This document shows, piece by piece, positions 36,957 through 47,400 of a stretch of DNA of 64,000 nt. Position 1 is the stretch's first letter. Each line of letters opens with the position of its first letter. Below the pieces are notes generated by a model. The model saw only the letters and a list, made by a program, of their open reading frames with translations, ran no database searches and had not been told where the DNA came from. A program made the translations under genes and the position numbers. This stretch comes from Coraliomargarita algicola. Lineage in GTDB: Bacteria; Verrucomicrobiota; Verrucomicrobiia; Opitutales; Coraliomargaritaceae. The stretch covers positions 4,739,001 to 4,803,000 of the forward strand of contig NZ_CP138858.1 of assembly GCF_033878955.1 (NCBI RefSeq), written 5' to 3'.

Positions 36957-38333
36957 ATGAGTATTTCAAAAAAACTAAGTTGGTGGACGGAGGCACGTTA
37001 TGGCATGTCTTTACACTTTGGGTTGTATTCTTTGGCTGGTCGCGGGGAGTGGGTGCGTGCGCAAGAGCAAATGTCGGTCGAGGACTATCAACGGTATTTT
37101 GAGCGCTTTGAACCTGCGCCTGATTGGGCGATTCAATGGGCACGGTTGGCAAAAGCTGCCGGGGCGCAATATGGAGTGCTCACGACAAAGCATCATGATG
37201 GATTTTGTCTGTTTGATTCCAAGTTAACGGACTATAGCTCCATGTACACGCCTGCCGGACGTGATCTTGTGCGTGAGTGGGTCGATGCGATGCGAGCTGA
37301 GGGGCTGAAAGTGGGTTTGTATTATTCATTAGTGGATTGGCATCATCCTGATTATCCAGCTTGGCAAGACCGTCAGCATCCCTTGCGCCATGATTCCGCT
37401 AGTGAGCATCGAGATCGTGCTGCCAATTGGGATCGTTACATCGAGTATATGCACGGTCAGTTGATCGAGCTATGCAGCAACTATGGAGTGATTGATAATC
37501 TTGTAGTCGATTTTTCTTATTGGCAATACACCGCCGAAAAGTGGGGCGCGACAGAGATTCAGAATAAATTACGTGCCTTGCAACCTGACATGATCTTTAA
37601 TGATCGCTGGGGTCGGGAAGCGCGCCAACGTTTACCACGTGCAACTTACGCAGGCGATTACGAGCAGACAGAGCAGAACATTCCGCAGCAATGTTTGAAA
37701 GATGACCAGGGTGAACGAATTCCATGGGAGGGGTGGTTTACGCTGACTAATTCCTGGTCGTATTCCGCAACGGATGCCCTGTGGAAGTCACCGAGCACAA
37801 TTATTCGCACATTGATTAATTGCGTGTCTAAGGATGGTAATTTGTTAATTAATGTTTGCCCGGACGGAAAAGGCATCGTGCCAGCCCAAGCTGTGGATAT
37901 TATGGAGGAAGTCGGAGAATGGATGCGCTCGAACGGGGAGTCTATTTACGGAGCAGGTGCGTCGTCGTATGCTAAGCCAGAGTGGGGGCGTTATACCCAA
38001 AAGGGGCGCACTCTATATGCACATCTAACTGATCAGCCCATTGGTAACATCTGTTTGCCGGGATTGCGCGGGCGCGTGAAACGAGGGCGTATCGTCGCTA
38101 CGGATACCGAGGTGCGAATTTGCGACTATTGGAATCCGGTGGTACAGAGCTTTGATGGGCCGGACGATATTTTCTTTAATTTTGCTTCGCCCACTGCGGC
38201 GACCTATCCACTGCCTGATGCACGTGCCACGGTGGTCGCTTTTGAGCTGAATGATGATGTCGCCACTCAACAAGAGCGAGAGCGCCTGGATACTGCGATT
38301 CAGGCTGCCATGGTCAGTCGCACTGTCATGTAA
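36957..38333 (+). CDS. Alpha-L-fucosidase, GH29 (copy 3)
   Basis: The 458-residue GH29 enzyme starts at once with the barrel: WWTEARYGMSLHFGLYSLAG, QYGVLTTKHHDGFCLFDSKL, KVGLYYSLVDWHHPDYPAW. The nucleophile is probably Asp185 in NLVVDFSYWQ, where the usual W-x-D pattern is changed to V-V-D, so specificity may differ. A substrate-facing segment NGNLLINVCPDGKGIV is normal. No signal peptide. The alternation with copy 1 (both have the short WHHPDY loop) suggests these two are closer to each other than to copy 2. It is the last gene of the tight run that begins at 20302; a 240-bp gap follows. Confidence 0.92.
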   Translation: MSISKKLSWWTEARYGMSLHFGLYSLAGRGEWVRAQEQMSVEDYQRYFERFEPAPDWAIQWARLAKAAGAQYGVLTTKHHDGFCLFDSKLTDYSSMYTPAGRDLVREWVDAMRAEGLKVGLYYSLVDWHHPDYPAWQDRQHPLRHDSASEHRDRAANWDRYIEYMHGQLIELCSNYGVIDNLVVDFSYWQYTAEKWGATEIQNKLRALQPDMIFNDRWGREARQRLPRATYAGDYEQTEQNIPQQCLKDDQGERIPWEGWFTLTNSWSYSATDALWKSPSTIIRTLINCVSKDGNLLINVCPDGKGIVPAQAVDIMEEVGEWMRSNGESIYGAGASSYAKPEWGRYTQKGRTLYAHLTDQPIGNICLPGLRGRVKRGRIVATDTEVRICDYWNPVVQSFDGPDDIFFNFASPTAATYPLPDARATVVAFELNDDVATQQERERLDTAIQAAMVSRTVM

Positions 38334-38336
38334 GTA

Positions 38337-38354
38337 AAGGCAACTCATTGCCTT
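38337..38354 (+). terminator. Weak hairpin after fucosidase copy 3
   Basis: AAGGCAA (38337-38343) and TTGCCTT (38348-38354) form a 7-bp stem with a 4-nt loop just after the stop codon. No T-run follows, so this is a weak terminator candidate. The rest of the 240-bp gap to 38573 holds a second small stem (CTCTAC/GTAGAG) and no gene. Confidence 0.4.
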
Positions 38355-38573
38355 ATCGATGCGTGAATAGGCTGCGTGCTCTATGGGTGGATGAGAATAT
38401 ATTAATACTACGTTGAATTAACAGAGGAATTTTGTAAGCTGGTGGAGATAGGATGCTTAAGTTCAATTATTCTAGCCTAGGTCATACCCATTTCTGTATC
38501 GCAAACCCCAGGCCCTCGACGGCTCTACCAGACGATTTGTAGAGGGCTCAATGAACGTTAAAGAAAATAACAT

Positions 38574-39512
38574 ATGCAAAACTATTTTATCCTGCTATTG
38601 GCTCTGCTAACATCCTTACATGCTTCAGCCAGCGAAGTGTCGCTCTCAGACGGCGCGCGCAGCTATGTCAATCTTGCTGGAGAGTGGGGAGTCTTACCGA
38701 TCAATGGGGTGAGCTTCGATTTTCCGCCTCCTGAGGCTATTTGGCAGACACAGCAAGTGCCCAATCGTCGGGTCCCATCGCTCCAGGCAAGCACCACGCC
38801 TTATGCTCCGCATGTTAAAGTGCTACTGAATGAGGATGGAGGTGATGTTCGCCGTAAGACTGGTATCGCTGCTTGGTTTCAACGTCGTTTCACTTTGCCG
38901 GAAGCACCGCAAGCGAATCAGCGGGTGTTGCTCCATTTCGGTGGCATGGCATTTAAAAGTGAAGTTTGGTTGAATGGGACGAAGCTGGGGGAACCTTTGC
39001 TTGGGCAGTTGCCCATTTCGTTTGATGTCACTGATGTGCTGCGCACGAATGGGAGTAACGAGTTGCTCGTTGGCCTGAGTGATCGCGAGGGGCTGTTAGA
39101 TGTGGCACATAAAACTTACATTGCGCCCGCGTCGGGGGTTGCGATGGGGATTTGGGGCGATGTGGAATTGCAGCTGGTGCCAAGTGTGCGGATCGATGAT
39201 GTTTTCGTGAAAACGAGTGTCAAAGAGCGCCGGCTTGATTTGGAAGTCACCTTGGTCAATGCGAGTGCTCAGTCGGCGACCCTGTCGGTGGGGGCGATGA
39301 TTACAGACGTCAAGCAACAGCCGGAGACGCAGATCGAGTTGAGCCAGGTGACACTGGCTGCCGGCGAATCCAAAACAATCTTACTCAGTAAGGATTGGAT
39401 CGCGCCGCACTTGTGGTTCGCCATCAGACCCGTCGCTGTATTTCGCGACGGTCACAGTGGAGCAAGGAGACGCGCAAGTAGATGCGTTGGCGACACGATT
39501 TGGCTTTCGTGA
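38574..39512 (+). pseudogene. GH2-like hydrolase, N-terminal fragment before frameshift
   Basis: This piece encodes the signal peptide (MQNYFILLLALLTSLHASAS) and the GH2 jelly-roll and immunoglobulin-like domains (AAWFQRRFTLPEAP, GGMAFKSEVWLNG, VRIDDVFVKTSV). They match, segment by segment, the start of the protein at 21626. True coding stops at KDWIAPHLW near 39416; the remaining ~32 residues (FAIRPVAVFRDG and on) are out-of-frame noise. Removing one T from the TT at 39417-39418 restores SPSDPSLYFATVTVEQGD, which continues in the next fragment. Either the gene is broken or the base is an assembly error. Confidence 0.85.
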
Positions 39513-42500
39513 ATTTGAAATACGTGGCCGTGATTTTTATTTGAATGGTACACGTACAGTTCTGCTGCGAAATAGTCATTTGACTTCTTTGACGACCAGT
39601 CGTGAGCATATCTTTTCAGAAGTGCGTTCGAGTGCGGGGAATCCCTATAATTGTATCCGCATGCATCTAGGTTTTAATTCGGAGGCACTCTTGGACCTCT
39701 GTGATGAACTGGGAGTATTGGCGATTCCTGAATCGGCCTGGCATAATTCTTTGGATAGTAAGACGCCGCTGGCGGAGCGAGCTCTGTGGCTGCCGAATGT
39801 GGTGGAGTACACGCGAGGTATGATCCAACTGCACCGTAATCGTCCTTCGGTGATTCTATGGAATTTAACGAATGAGTCCATCTGGGGCAAAACCAGCCCT
39901 GATTATATGGAAGTGGCGGATGCATTGGTGGCAGTCGCAAAAGAGATGGACCCGACGCGTCCTTTCGCAGGAGATGGCGAAGTGGATTGGGGGGGGCGCT
40001 TACCGGTGACGACAATTCATTATCCCGAGTCGACTATTAAGAATTCACTACGAGAAGCCTATCCGAGTTCAGGCTCTGTTTTGCCTAACGATGCGCATTG
40101 GCTGCGGGTGGGCGAAAAAAATGAGAGTTGGCGTGCGGAATTCATTTGGGATAAACCGCTGGTTATAGGTGAGTATTGGTATCCTTCTGGGAATGCTGAT
40201 CCCTATTCGGCATTCATGGGTGAGTCGGTGTATGACTGGCAAAAATGGCGTCGACAACGTATGGATGGCCGGGACCTCGGGCCGGCTGAGGCGAATGAGT
40301 TTGTTAAGAGCCAGCAAATCCTGACCGATGCCTATCGTATGGACGGAGTTGCGGGGGTGAATCCATGGGCCTCTGATGGGAACCGTGCGATGCCGCGCCT
40401 AGCGGTGCGCCCGGTCGATTTTTTTCCGAACCTTCAGAGCGGTGCAGTTAATGTGCGCAAGTTTGTGGTCTTCAATGATAGTGGTCGTAGTTATGGACGT
40501 ATGAACCTGCAATGCCAGCTCCAGGTCGAGGGGGATACTGTGTGGGAGACTGTGATTTCTGCGCCAGTCGGGGCAGGGGAGATGCGAGAGTTTGAAGTGC
40601 CGATCGACAGTCCTGTGGTGACGCAACAAGCTGAGGCGGAACTCATGATTCGCTTACGCTGGGAGCGAGCAGGCGGTTGGCATCAACTGGATCGCTATAA
40701 CGAGACAGTCTTTGTCATGCCATCGGAGGATCTGTCGGACTTGGCCGCGGCTCAGATTTTGCTTTTCGATCCGAGCGGAAAGACGGCGGATTCGCTGCAG
40801 GCACTTGGATTAAATGTAGCACCCACTGCGAGTTTAACCGCAGGGGATTTGCAAGGAAAACAGGTTCTACTAGTCGGCGAAGATACGGATGCCACTGAGT
40901 TTAAAGATGTGATCGTTGACTTTGTCCATTCCGGTGGGCGGGCGATTGTCTTACGACAAGATCGCTGGGTGCCGATGAGTGGTCAGTTGCCTGATTATGA
41001 GAAGACGCATTTGAGCACGCGGGCATGGCGCCGCAGTTTTGATCATCCAATCATTCAGGGGATGGACGATGCTCAGTTTTCCTATTGGCGTCCCAATCAT
41101 TTGGTTTCGATTAAGACCTTTCGTAAGCCTGCGACTGGTCGCTATGCTGCGATTCTCGACAGTGGTGGTTTGTATGGTTTGAACTGGTCGCCCTTAGTGG
41201 AAGTGCCGATGGAGCGTGGCCTCTTTTTGCTGAGTTCATTGGATTTAGTGAATCGAAGCGATGTGGAGCCAGCAGCTGCGCATTTGCTGGGGAATATGTT
41301 GCGCTATGCCATGGATTGGCAGCCTGTGCTGAGTCAGCCTTTGCGTTTACTGGATGATAATCATACTGCATTACGTGCGGCCCTGGATGCGGCCGGTGTG
41401 GTGTATCAAGAAGGACTGGATGCCGAAGGGCCGATTTTGTTGGACGCCAGCTACACGGTTGAGGCAGAAGAACTTTCAGAGATTCGTGCGCGACTCGAAG
41501 CGGGCGCGCATGTCTGGTTGCATGGGTTTACTGAAGTAACGATTGGCTCTGTGGCCCAGCTGTTTCCTTTTGAACCGAAACTACAAGCCTACGATCCGAC
41601 TGTGCAGTCGGCCGTGCGGCGATCTGAAGATCCGCTGATGAATAATTTGTCTTCGTTTGACTTCTTTTGGACGCAGGTCGATTTGGAAGCACGGTCAGAT
41701 TATTTTGGCGAGGGGTATCCGACCGCTCAGTTGGGTGGGCCTGAGTTGCAGTTGCCATATTTAGAAGCTGGGGAACGTTTGGTGCATCCTGGTCTTTTGG
41801 TAAAGATTCCTGTCGGGGCAGGGACGCTCTTATTCGACAATGTGCTGTGGCCAGAGGCCTTGGGCGCTGAGACGGATAAAGTCACTCGTATCGTGAGTGC
41901 TTTGGCTGCGAATCAAGGAGCCGAGGTTAAGACGAATTCCGATGAGACGCTCTATGAATATTCTCCGATCGATCTCTCACAGCATGCGAATATGGGCTAT
42001 TACGATCGGGTGGCCGACGATGGCGTTGGCGGCTGGACGGACCAGGGAGATAACGACATGCGCTTCTTTTTGATCAATCACGTTGGCAAAAGAGGTGGAT
42101 TAGAATCCGGAATGGAAATTGAAGCTCAAAATTTCCCTGCAGAAGTGAATCTTGCCGGACGCAAGTTTTGGCTGTTGGACCCGCGTGAAACTTTGGATCA
42201 CGCAGTCATTAGTTTGCGTGGCGGAGAGCATGGTCATCAACTGCCCGAAAAATGTGAAGGGATTGTTGTTGGGAAAAAGGCAGATACGCTGTGGTTCTTA
42301 CAAGCGGCCGGCTGGACACCTGAGGAACCGCGAGCCGAAGTCGCGCGGTATATCATTCACTATAGCGATGGTACGCAGGTCGTGTTCCCGATTCGTTACG
42401 GCTTGGAGATTTCCGAGTGGTGGAAGCCGCAGCCACTGTCTCAGGCTAAGGTCGCATGGTCTGGGCGCAATCTAGGACAATCACCGATAGGTATTTATTC

Positions 42501-43239
42501 GACTCCGTGGAGTAATCCACACCCGGAGAAGGAAATCGCTACGATTGATATGATTGGTAATCTCTCGCCAACACAGGTGGTGTTGTTGGCGATTACTGCC
42601 GGAGTGAACCTGGATTTACAGCAAGCTGGAGAGGTTCTCGCTGAGTGGCAATTGGGAGATTTTGATGGGGAGTATGTGCCGAGCCGTGTCGATCACGCAG
42701 GTCGATTGACTGCCCGCACGCCAGCGCCCACCCGAGTCGAGCAGGACGGAAAGTCGATGTTACATTTTCAAGATGAGCAGTCTTTATCCGGCCGGATCGC
42801 AGACTTGCCGCAACAGGGAGGTTTAGGCAGTGGTCAGCCGTTCGCTGTCAAGGTGGTGTTCACCCCCGAAGCCAAGCCAACGGGGTATTTTGCAGGTATC
42901 TTTCAGGCAGCTCAATATGGGCAGCGTGGTTTTCGAATGCTATTGGACCAACGTATGAAATTGGTGCTCGAAATCTTCTCAGATTCAGAAGAGGCGAAGC
43001 GCTGGGGAATCACCTCCAGTGTGCCGCTGGAGCTGGGGCGCAGCTATACCGCAGAGGTCCGTTTTGATGGCAGTTATGTCAGTCTATTGATTGATGGGCG
43101 TGTCGATTCGATGGTTCAGGCAGGTTTGCCCACACCATTCAATGGTGATTTTCTGGTGGGCGATGCCTCAGGGGCGGATTATTACTTTACCGGTTTCATT
43201 GAGTCGCTCTGGATACGCTCATTAGCTAAATCTGACTAG
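39457..43239 (+). pseudogene. GH2-like hydrolase, C-terminal fragment after frameshift
   Basis: This is the rest of the same gene, in the next frame; the formal GTG at 39457 is only the first start-like codon after the break. It holds the TIM barrel with acid/base Glu in LWNLTNESIWG and nucleophile Glu in VIGEYWYPSG, then the same long tail as the paralogue: amidotransferase-like segments (KQVLLVGEDT, FVHSGGRAIVLRQD), the module NMGYYDRVADDGVGGWTDQG, and a LamG-like end (FTPEAKPTGYFAGIF, YYFTGFIESLW). The joined protein would have about 1554 residues against 1533 in the paralogue. All catalytic residues remain, so decay, if real, is very recent. Without the N-terminus this piece has no export signal. 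Confidence 0.85.
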
Positions 43240-43354
43240 GCTATTATGAGTTTGAATCTTTTAAAGTGTTGACATTTTTTTAAGAATTAATTCAAAGTCG
43301 AATTAACCATTCGGTTGTATGTTCTTACCCTATTAACCTCATCAATGTCTACTT

Positions 43355-44113
43355 ATGAAACTACCCTCCCAAATTCTGTTTCCAGCGATTTACAGCGCTA
43401 GTTTAATTACCTCCGGCTTGTCCTTACAGGCTCAGACTTGGGATGCTGCATCGGGCAGTATCTGGTCCAGTGGTGATTGGAGCACCGCTGCCAACTGGGA
43501 TCCGGACGGGGTGCCTCTCAACGACGGCACGGCGGATCTGATCTTTGATCTTTCTTCCAATGGTAATACGGGGAGTTTTGTTACGGGCTTAGGTCCTGAT
43601 TCGTTGTCGATTAATAGCTTAACATTTCTCGGAACAAATGCGGGCAACTACAGTGTGACCTTGGCAGCGGGAACCACGACGGGTTCTGCTGAGGCGAGTA
43701 CGACCGTGACATTGAACTTGGGTGCAGGCGGTATTGATTTGCAAGGGGCTAAGCTTTCGGGCGCTGGCGATATTTTTTACTTAGGGTCGGTTGCTAACGG
43801 TAATCGAGTCCACTTGAACCTCACCGAGAATCAAACTTGGGACATCCAGAAGGCGGCCAACGGTGAGACGAACAACCATGGGACCTTGCGTTTGGCGGGT
43901 GACTTGAGTGGTGCAGGTAATTTGACTAAGACTGGTAATGGCCTCCTTCGGATCGAATCGGGCAGTTCGGATGACTACACGGGCACTGTGACTTTGGATG
44001 GAGGGCTCATTCAGCTCTATCCTGGGCAGCTAGATCGTTTGGGACCGAATGCATTGCAATGGCATAATACCACAAGGTACTACACTCACTTTGTCTGCCG
44101 ACGTGGGAGTTGA
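43355..44113 (+). pseudogene. Beta-strand-repeat PEP-CTERM protein, N-terminal fragment
   Basis: The fragment has a signal peptide (LFPAIYSASLITSGLSLQAQ) and the usual N-terminal repeat of autotransporter-associated beta-strand proteins: WSSGDWSTAANWDPDGVPLN, LSINSLTFLGTNAGNYSVTL, then the repeat LSGAGNLTKTGNGLLRIESG and DDYTGTVTLDGGLIQLYPG. Coding sense is lost after QWHNTT at about 44073; the last dozen residues are out of frame. One extra A in CACAAGG (44074-44075) explains the break, because removing it gives HNTTGTTLTLSADVG, which continues in the next frame. It follows the GH2-like gene by 115 bp. Confidence 0.8.
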
Positions 44114-45653
44114 GTATACTGGAGATATCGTTTTTTCGGATACAGGGAGCGGTAATTATGTATTCAACGGCAGCGGATCTGGAACTGGCTACGAGATTGA
44201 GATTTCTGGCAATCTTTCGGGTACTCTTAACGAAACATTGAATTTTGTAGGGAGCAACGGTGCTGGAAAGGAAGATTTCGCTTACAGAATAACTGGGAAT
44301 AACTCGACTTTGAGTAGGACTCAATCGGGGACGATTTTTGGTAATAATGGTGCCTTTTTACGCACGGGCCATCTGATCTTAGATAATGCCAATGCCTTAG
44401 GCCTGGGCAATAACTTCAACTTTGGCCTCGGTCAAAATAACTCGAACTATATTGGCAGCACTGTTGGATTGTATGCAACCGATGGCAATGATGTGAGCGG
44501 TGACATATATATCCTCGATAATTCTCGTGCAGCTGGTTCCAGGACTGGGCGGGTGACTGTTGGCTTGGATGGAGCGGGTGAAGTTGAGTTCTCGGGAAAT
44601 ATCGGCTTGGCTGGCATTAGTGACAATAATAGAAATCTGAATAATTTGCACCTGACTGCTGACAGCGGCTCTCGGGTTAATTTCTCGGGGCAGATTTTTG
44701 ATTCAACTTCTACGACGCCGATGAAGGTGGCGCTCATTATTGAAGGCGGAGGCACCGTAGCCTTTAGTCATGGAGACAACACTTATGGCGGTACGGGAAC
44801 TTATGATAGCTTTGGTGGCACCAGCATCACTGCGGACACCACTTTACTCGTCAATGGCGGTGAGGACAATCTCACTACCAGTGGCACTGGCACCGGGATG
44901 GTGCGTGTGGGGTATAAAGCTGTCAGCACCACAGCTGATACGACTTCTGGCTCCGCGATTGTCACTGTGGCCTCCACGGAAGGTCTACAAGTCGGGCAAG
45001 CAGTCTCTGGCACGGGCATTGAGGCCGGCACGACGATTTCTCGCATCAATACAGTCACGACACCCGGAGGTGTGATCAACACAATCCAACTGAGCAAGCA
45101 AGCCACCGCGTCTGGCAGCGACATTAGCTTTGATGCCGCAGCGACGACTGGTATTCTCGGTGGCACGGGCCGTATTCGTCCCGGTGATGCGAATTCGATA
45201 ATCGTTGCGAGTGGTTCCAGCATCGCTGCCGGCGATGGTGGAATTGGTACCTTAACTTTTGATGGCGGCGATACCACCGCGAATCTGTTGACTATGGAAT
45301 CAGGTTCGATCTTTAGCTTTGACCTCGGCGCGGGCAATGCCAGCGACGAGATTGCATTGTGGAACTACGTCGTTGGTGACTTGGGTTTGAACAATAATAT
45401 TGTTAACTTTGAAGGTGCTCAAGAGGGGAGCTATACGCTCTTTAGCTTCTATTCGGATAGTGGCAGCACTATGACTGCCAGTGGTATTGCTGATGGTTTG
45501 GTGATTGGCACTGGCTTGGATGGCTTTGCCTACACGCTCAACTATAATACTAATAGTATCACTTTGGACGTTGTTCCTGAACCTAGTGTAGCTGGCTTAT
45601 TAATGGGCACTTGTGTGGGCCTGTTGTGCTTGCGTCGTAAAAAGCGTGCTTAA
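44049..45653 (+). pseudogene. Beta-strand-repeat PEP-CTERM protein, C-terminal fragment
   Basis: This is the continuation of the preceding fragment; the formal ATG at 44049 is out of context and true homology begins at GTTLTLSADV. The protein is low in charge and rich in Gly/Asn/Thr/Ser, forming a long beta-helix-like passenger. The C-terminus has a PEP-CTERM sorting signal: VVPEPSVAGLLMG, a hydrophobic helix, and the basic tail RRKKRA, which exosortase systems cut during export to the surface. The joined protein would have about 765 residues. Such proteins are abundant in Verrucomicrobiota, and the role may be adhesion to, or scaffolding on, the polysaccharide. Confidence 0.8.
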
Positions 45654-45655
45654 GT

Positions 45656-45673
45656 CTAGTTGTGCGGAACTAG
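45656..45673. terminator. Small hairpin between convergent genes
   Basis: CTAGTT (45656-45661) and AACTAG (45668-45673) form a 6-bp stem between the PEP-CTERM gene and the convergent esterase gene. There is no clear T-run. It could serve both directions, but the evidence is thin. Confidence 0.3.
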
Positions 45674-45688
45674 TTGGTTCCAACGTGC

Positions 45689-46453
45689 TCATTCTGAGCC
45701 AGGTTTAGATTCTTTAGCCTGAAGGGCTTGCATTTTTTCCGCGTAGCGTTGGCCGAGGGTTAACATGCTGTCATGGTCGAAGTGCCATTGATCCATGGCA
45801 GTTAAACCTGCGTTAGACACCACGGCGGTATTGGTCACAAGCCTGGGGAGCTCAAGGATTATTTGGTTGAATAGGTAGTCGCCCGAGGAATTGATCTGGC
45901 CTGCGACGACGGGAATATTGGGGGCGCCTAAGTCGTGACGCAGATCAGTTATGAGTTGATTGAGTTTGGGGAGATAATCGGGGTCATTGGCGTCGGTTTC
46001 TCCTTGGTGCCAGAGGATACCTTTGAGCTGCCCTGTCTCTAATGCTATTCTTGTGCGAATAATCGCCTCGTGGTAAAATTCTCCACCTTTTTGCCATTGG
46101 TTGATACTGGTGCCGCCTTGGGCGTTTACAACTAGTCCGATCGTTTGATCGGGCTGCTTGGCTCGCATTACTTGTCCGAAGCTATAGCCGGGATTCATCT
46201 TCTGCATGCTGATCTCTTTACGAATCGTGGAATAGCGATTCATCGGATTGCTCGCCGGTTCCCAATCATTTTCACTGTTGAGCAAATAGACACCAGGTAA
46301 TGGCCTTGCTTCTTCTTCGGAGTAAGGCGCTCGGCCAGCCATGTTTGATTGGCCTATTAACAGATAAATGTTGAGTGTCTCTGTGGCTACTTTTGCTGCG
46401 AGTGGGTGGCTGTTCATCATTATAATAACAAGTAAGCGAAGTATGGATCTCAT
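45689..46453 (-). CDS. SASA-domain carbohydrate acetylesterase
   Basis: The 254-residue protein has a signal peptide (LRLLVIIMMNSHPLAA) and a compact SGNH fold of the SASA type: IYLLIGQSNMAGRAPYSEEE with the nucleophile Ser, VVNAQGGTSINQWQKGG, ILWHQGETDANDPDY, and DQWHFDHDSMLTLGQRYAEK with the Asp-x-x-His pair. It resembles the short acetylxylan-esterase-like CE6 proteins more than the long split esterase at 32653, so the two probably remove different acetyl groups. It lies downstream of, and on the same strand as, the AraC regulator gene (37 bp apart), so it is likely part of that unit. Confidence 0.88.
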   Translation of the reverse strand: MRSILRLLVIIMMNSHPLAAKVATETLNIYLLIGQSNMAGRAPYSEEEARPLPGVYLLNSENDWEPASNPMNRYSTIRKEISMQKMNPGYSFGQVMRAKQPDQTIGLVVNAQGGTSINQWQKGGEFYHEAIIRTRIALETGQLKGILWHQGETDANDPDYLPKLNQLITDLRHDLGAPNIPVVAGQINSSGDYLFNQIILELPRLVTNTAVVSNAGLTAMDQWHFDHDSMLTLGQRYAEKMQALQAKESKPGSE

Positions 46454-46490
46454 GACAACACCGTAGACCGAACATCCCGCGAGACAATGA

Positions 46491-47306
46491 TTACTGCAGT
46501 TCTTTACGATATTGCATCGGGGATTTGCCGACGAGTTGTTTGAACTGACGACTGAAGAAGTAGATGTCCTTGTAGCCGAGTGCTTCGGCTATTTCGCCAA
46601 CACGTAGGTGACTGCTTTCTAAATAACGGCGCGCTTCAATCATTTTACAATTGATGAGAAATTGCTTGGGGGCTTGTCCTATCTGTTGAGTGAATTCGCG
46701 GTCGAAGTGAGAGCGCGAAACTCCTAGCTGCTGGGCGACCTGAGTGATAGATTCGACGGAGGCGGGGGCTTCACGGAAGATTCTCAATGCTTCGGAGATG
46801 CGTTCATTGAGAGCGCCTTCAGCAATGATGCCCGTTTGACCTGTGCATTGGGCTATGAATTCGTGCAGCTTTTGAGCCAGCACTGCATCGTCGTCGCGAC
46901 GTAATGCGATACGCATGATGACGTCGATTTGACGCTGTGCCAGACTGAGTGAATGGACTTCTCCACCTAACAATGGAAAATCCTTGATATGTGTTATTCT
47001 TTGGCCGTTTTGAATCGGGTGGAAGTGTGCTGAGAAGCGCGTGATACGTGCGCCAGAATAGTGAGCAGCTGAGATTTTTTGTTGAGGTGAGAAAATGAAA
47101 AAAGCGCCAGGGAAGATTCGAAACGTTTGCGTCTCACAACGTAGATATCCCTCGCCTGAGAGTGCCATCCAGAAGTTGTAATGACCGTCTCCCGAGGTTC
47201 TCCATTCCCAGTGTTCTACTTCAGTACAAAGATAAGGGAACCATGGCCGGTCCACGACTTCAATGGAATTGAAAGAGCAGTGGGGGGGCTTTACTTGAGG
47301 AGGCAT
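46491..47306 (-). CDS. AraC-family transcriptional regulator
   Basis: From the ATG at 47306 the protein has 271 residues. The N-terminal half is an AraC-type cupin sensor domain (FWMALSGEGYLRCETQTFRI, GAFFIFSPQQKISAAH). The C-terminal ~100 residues hold the two helix-turn-helix motifs: SITQVAQQLGVSRSHFDREF and RVGEIAEALGYKDIYFFSRQ, ending FKQLVGKSPMQYRKEL, the classical AraC signature. It is divergent from the SDR-uxaC operon across 94 bp and upstream of the SASA esterase, so it is the best candidate in the window for a DNA-binding regulator of the carbohydrate or uronate genes. A longer frame reaching 47366 is rejected for lack of family similarity. Confidence 0.93.
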   Translation of the reverse strand: MPPQVKPPHCSFNSIEVVDRPWFPYLCTEVEHWEWRTSGDGHYNFWMALSGEGYLRCETQTFRIFPGAFFIFSPQQKISAAHYSGARITRFSAHFHPIQNGQRITHIKDFPLLGGEVHSLSLAQRQIDVIMRIALRRDDDAVLAQKLHEFIAQCTGQTGIIAEGALNERISEALRIFREAPASVESITQVAQQLGVSRSHFDREFTQQIGQAPKQFLINCKMIEARRYLESSHLRVGEIAEALGYKDIYFFSRQFKQLVGKSPMQYRKELQ

Positions 47307-47400
47307 TGTTTTTCGCGGCGAAATATGAATGATGAAATAATGCAAATATATGAGAGAGCAATCCATTTATGTCGAGGTCTGCTTCTGTTAAGATAGCGGC

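Noticed and set aside
43269..43297. TTGACA hexamer upstream of the PEP-CTERM gene as a promoter
   Set aside because: No matching -10 hexamer lies 16-18 bp downstream; the nearby palindrome GAATTAATTC is too short to call an operator.
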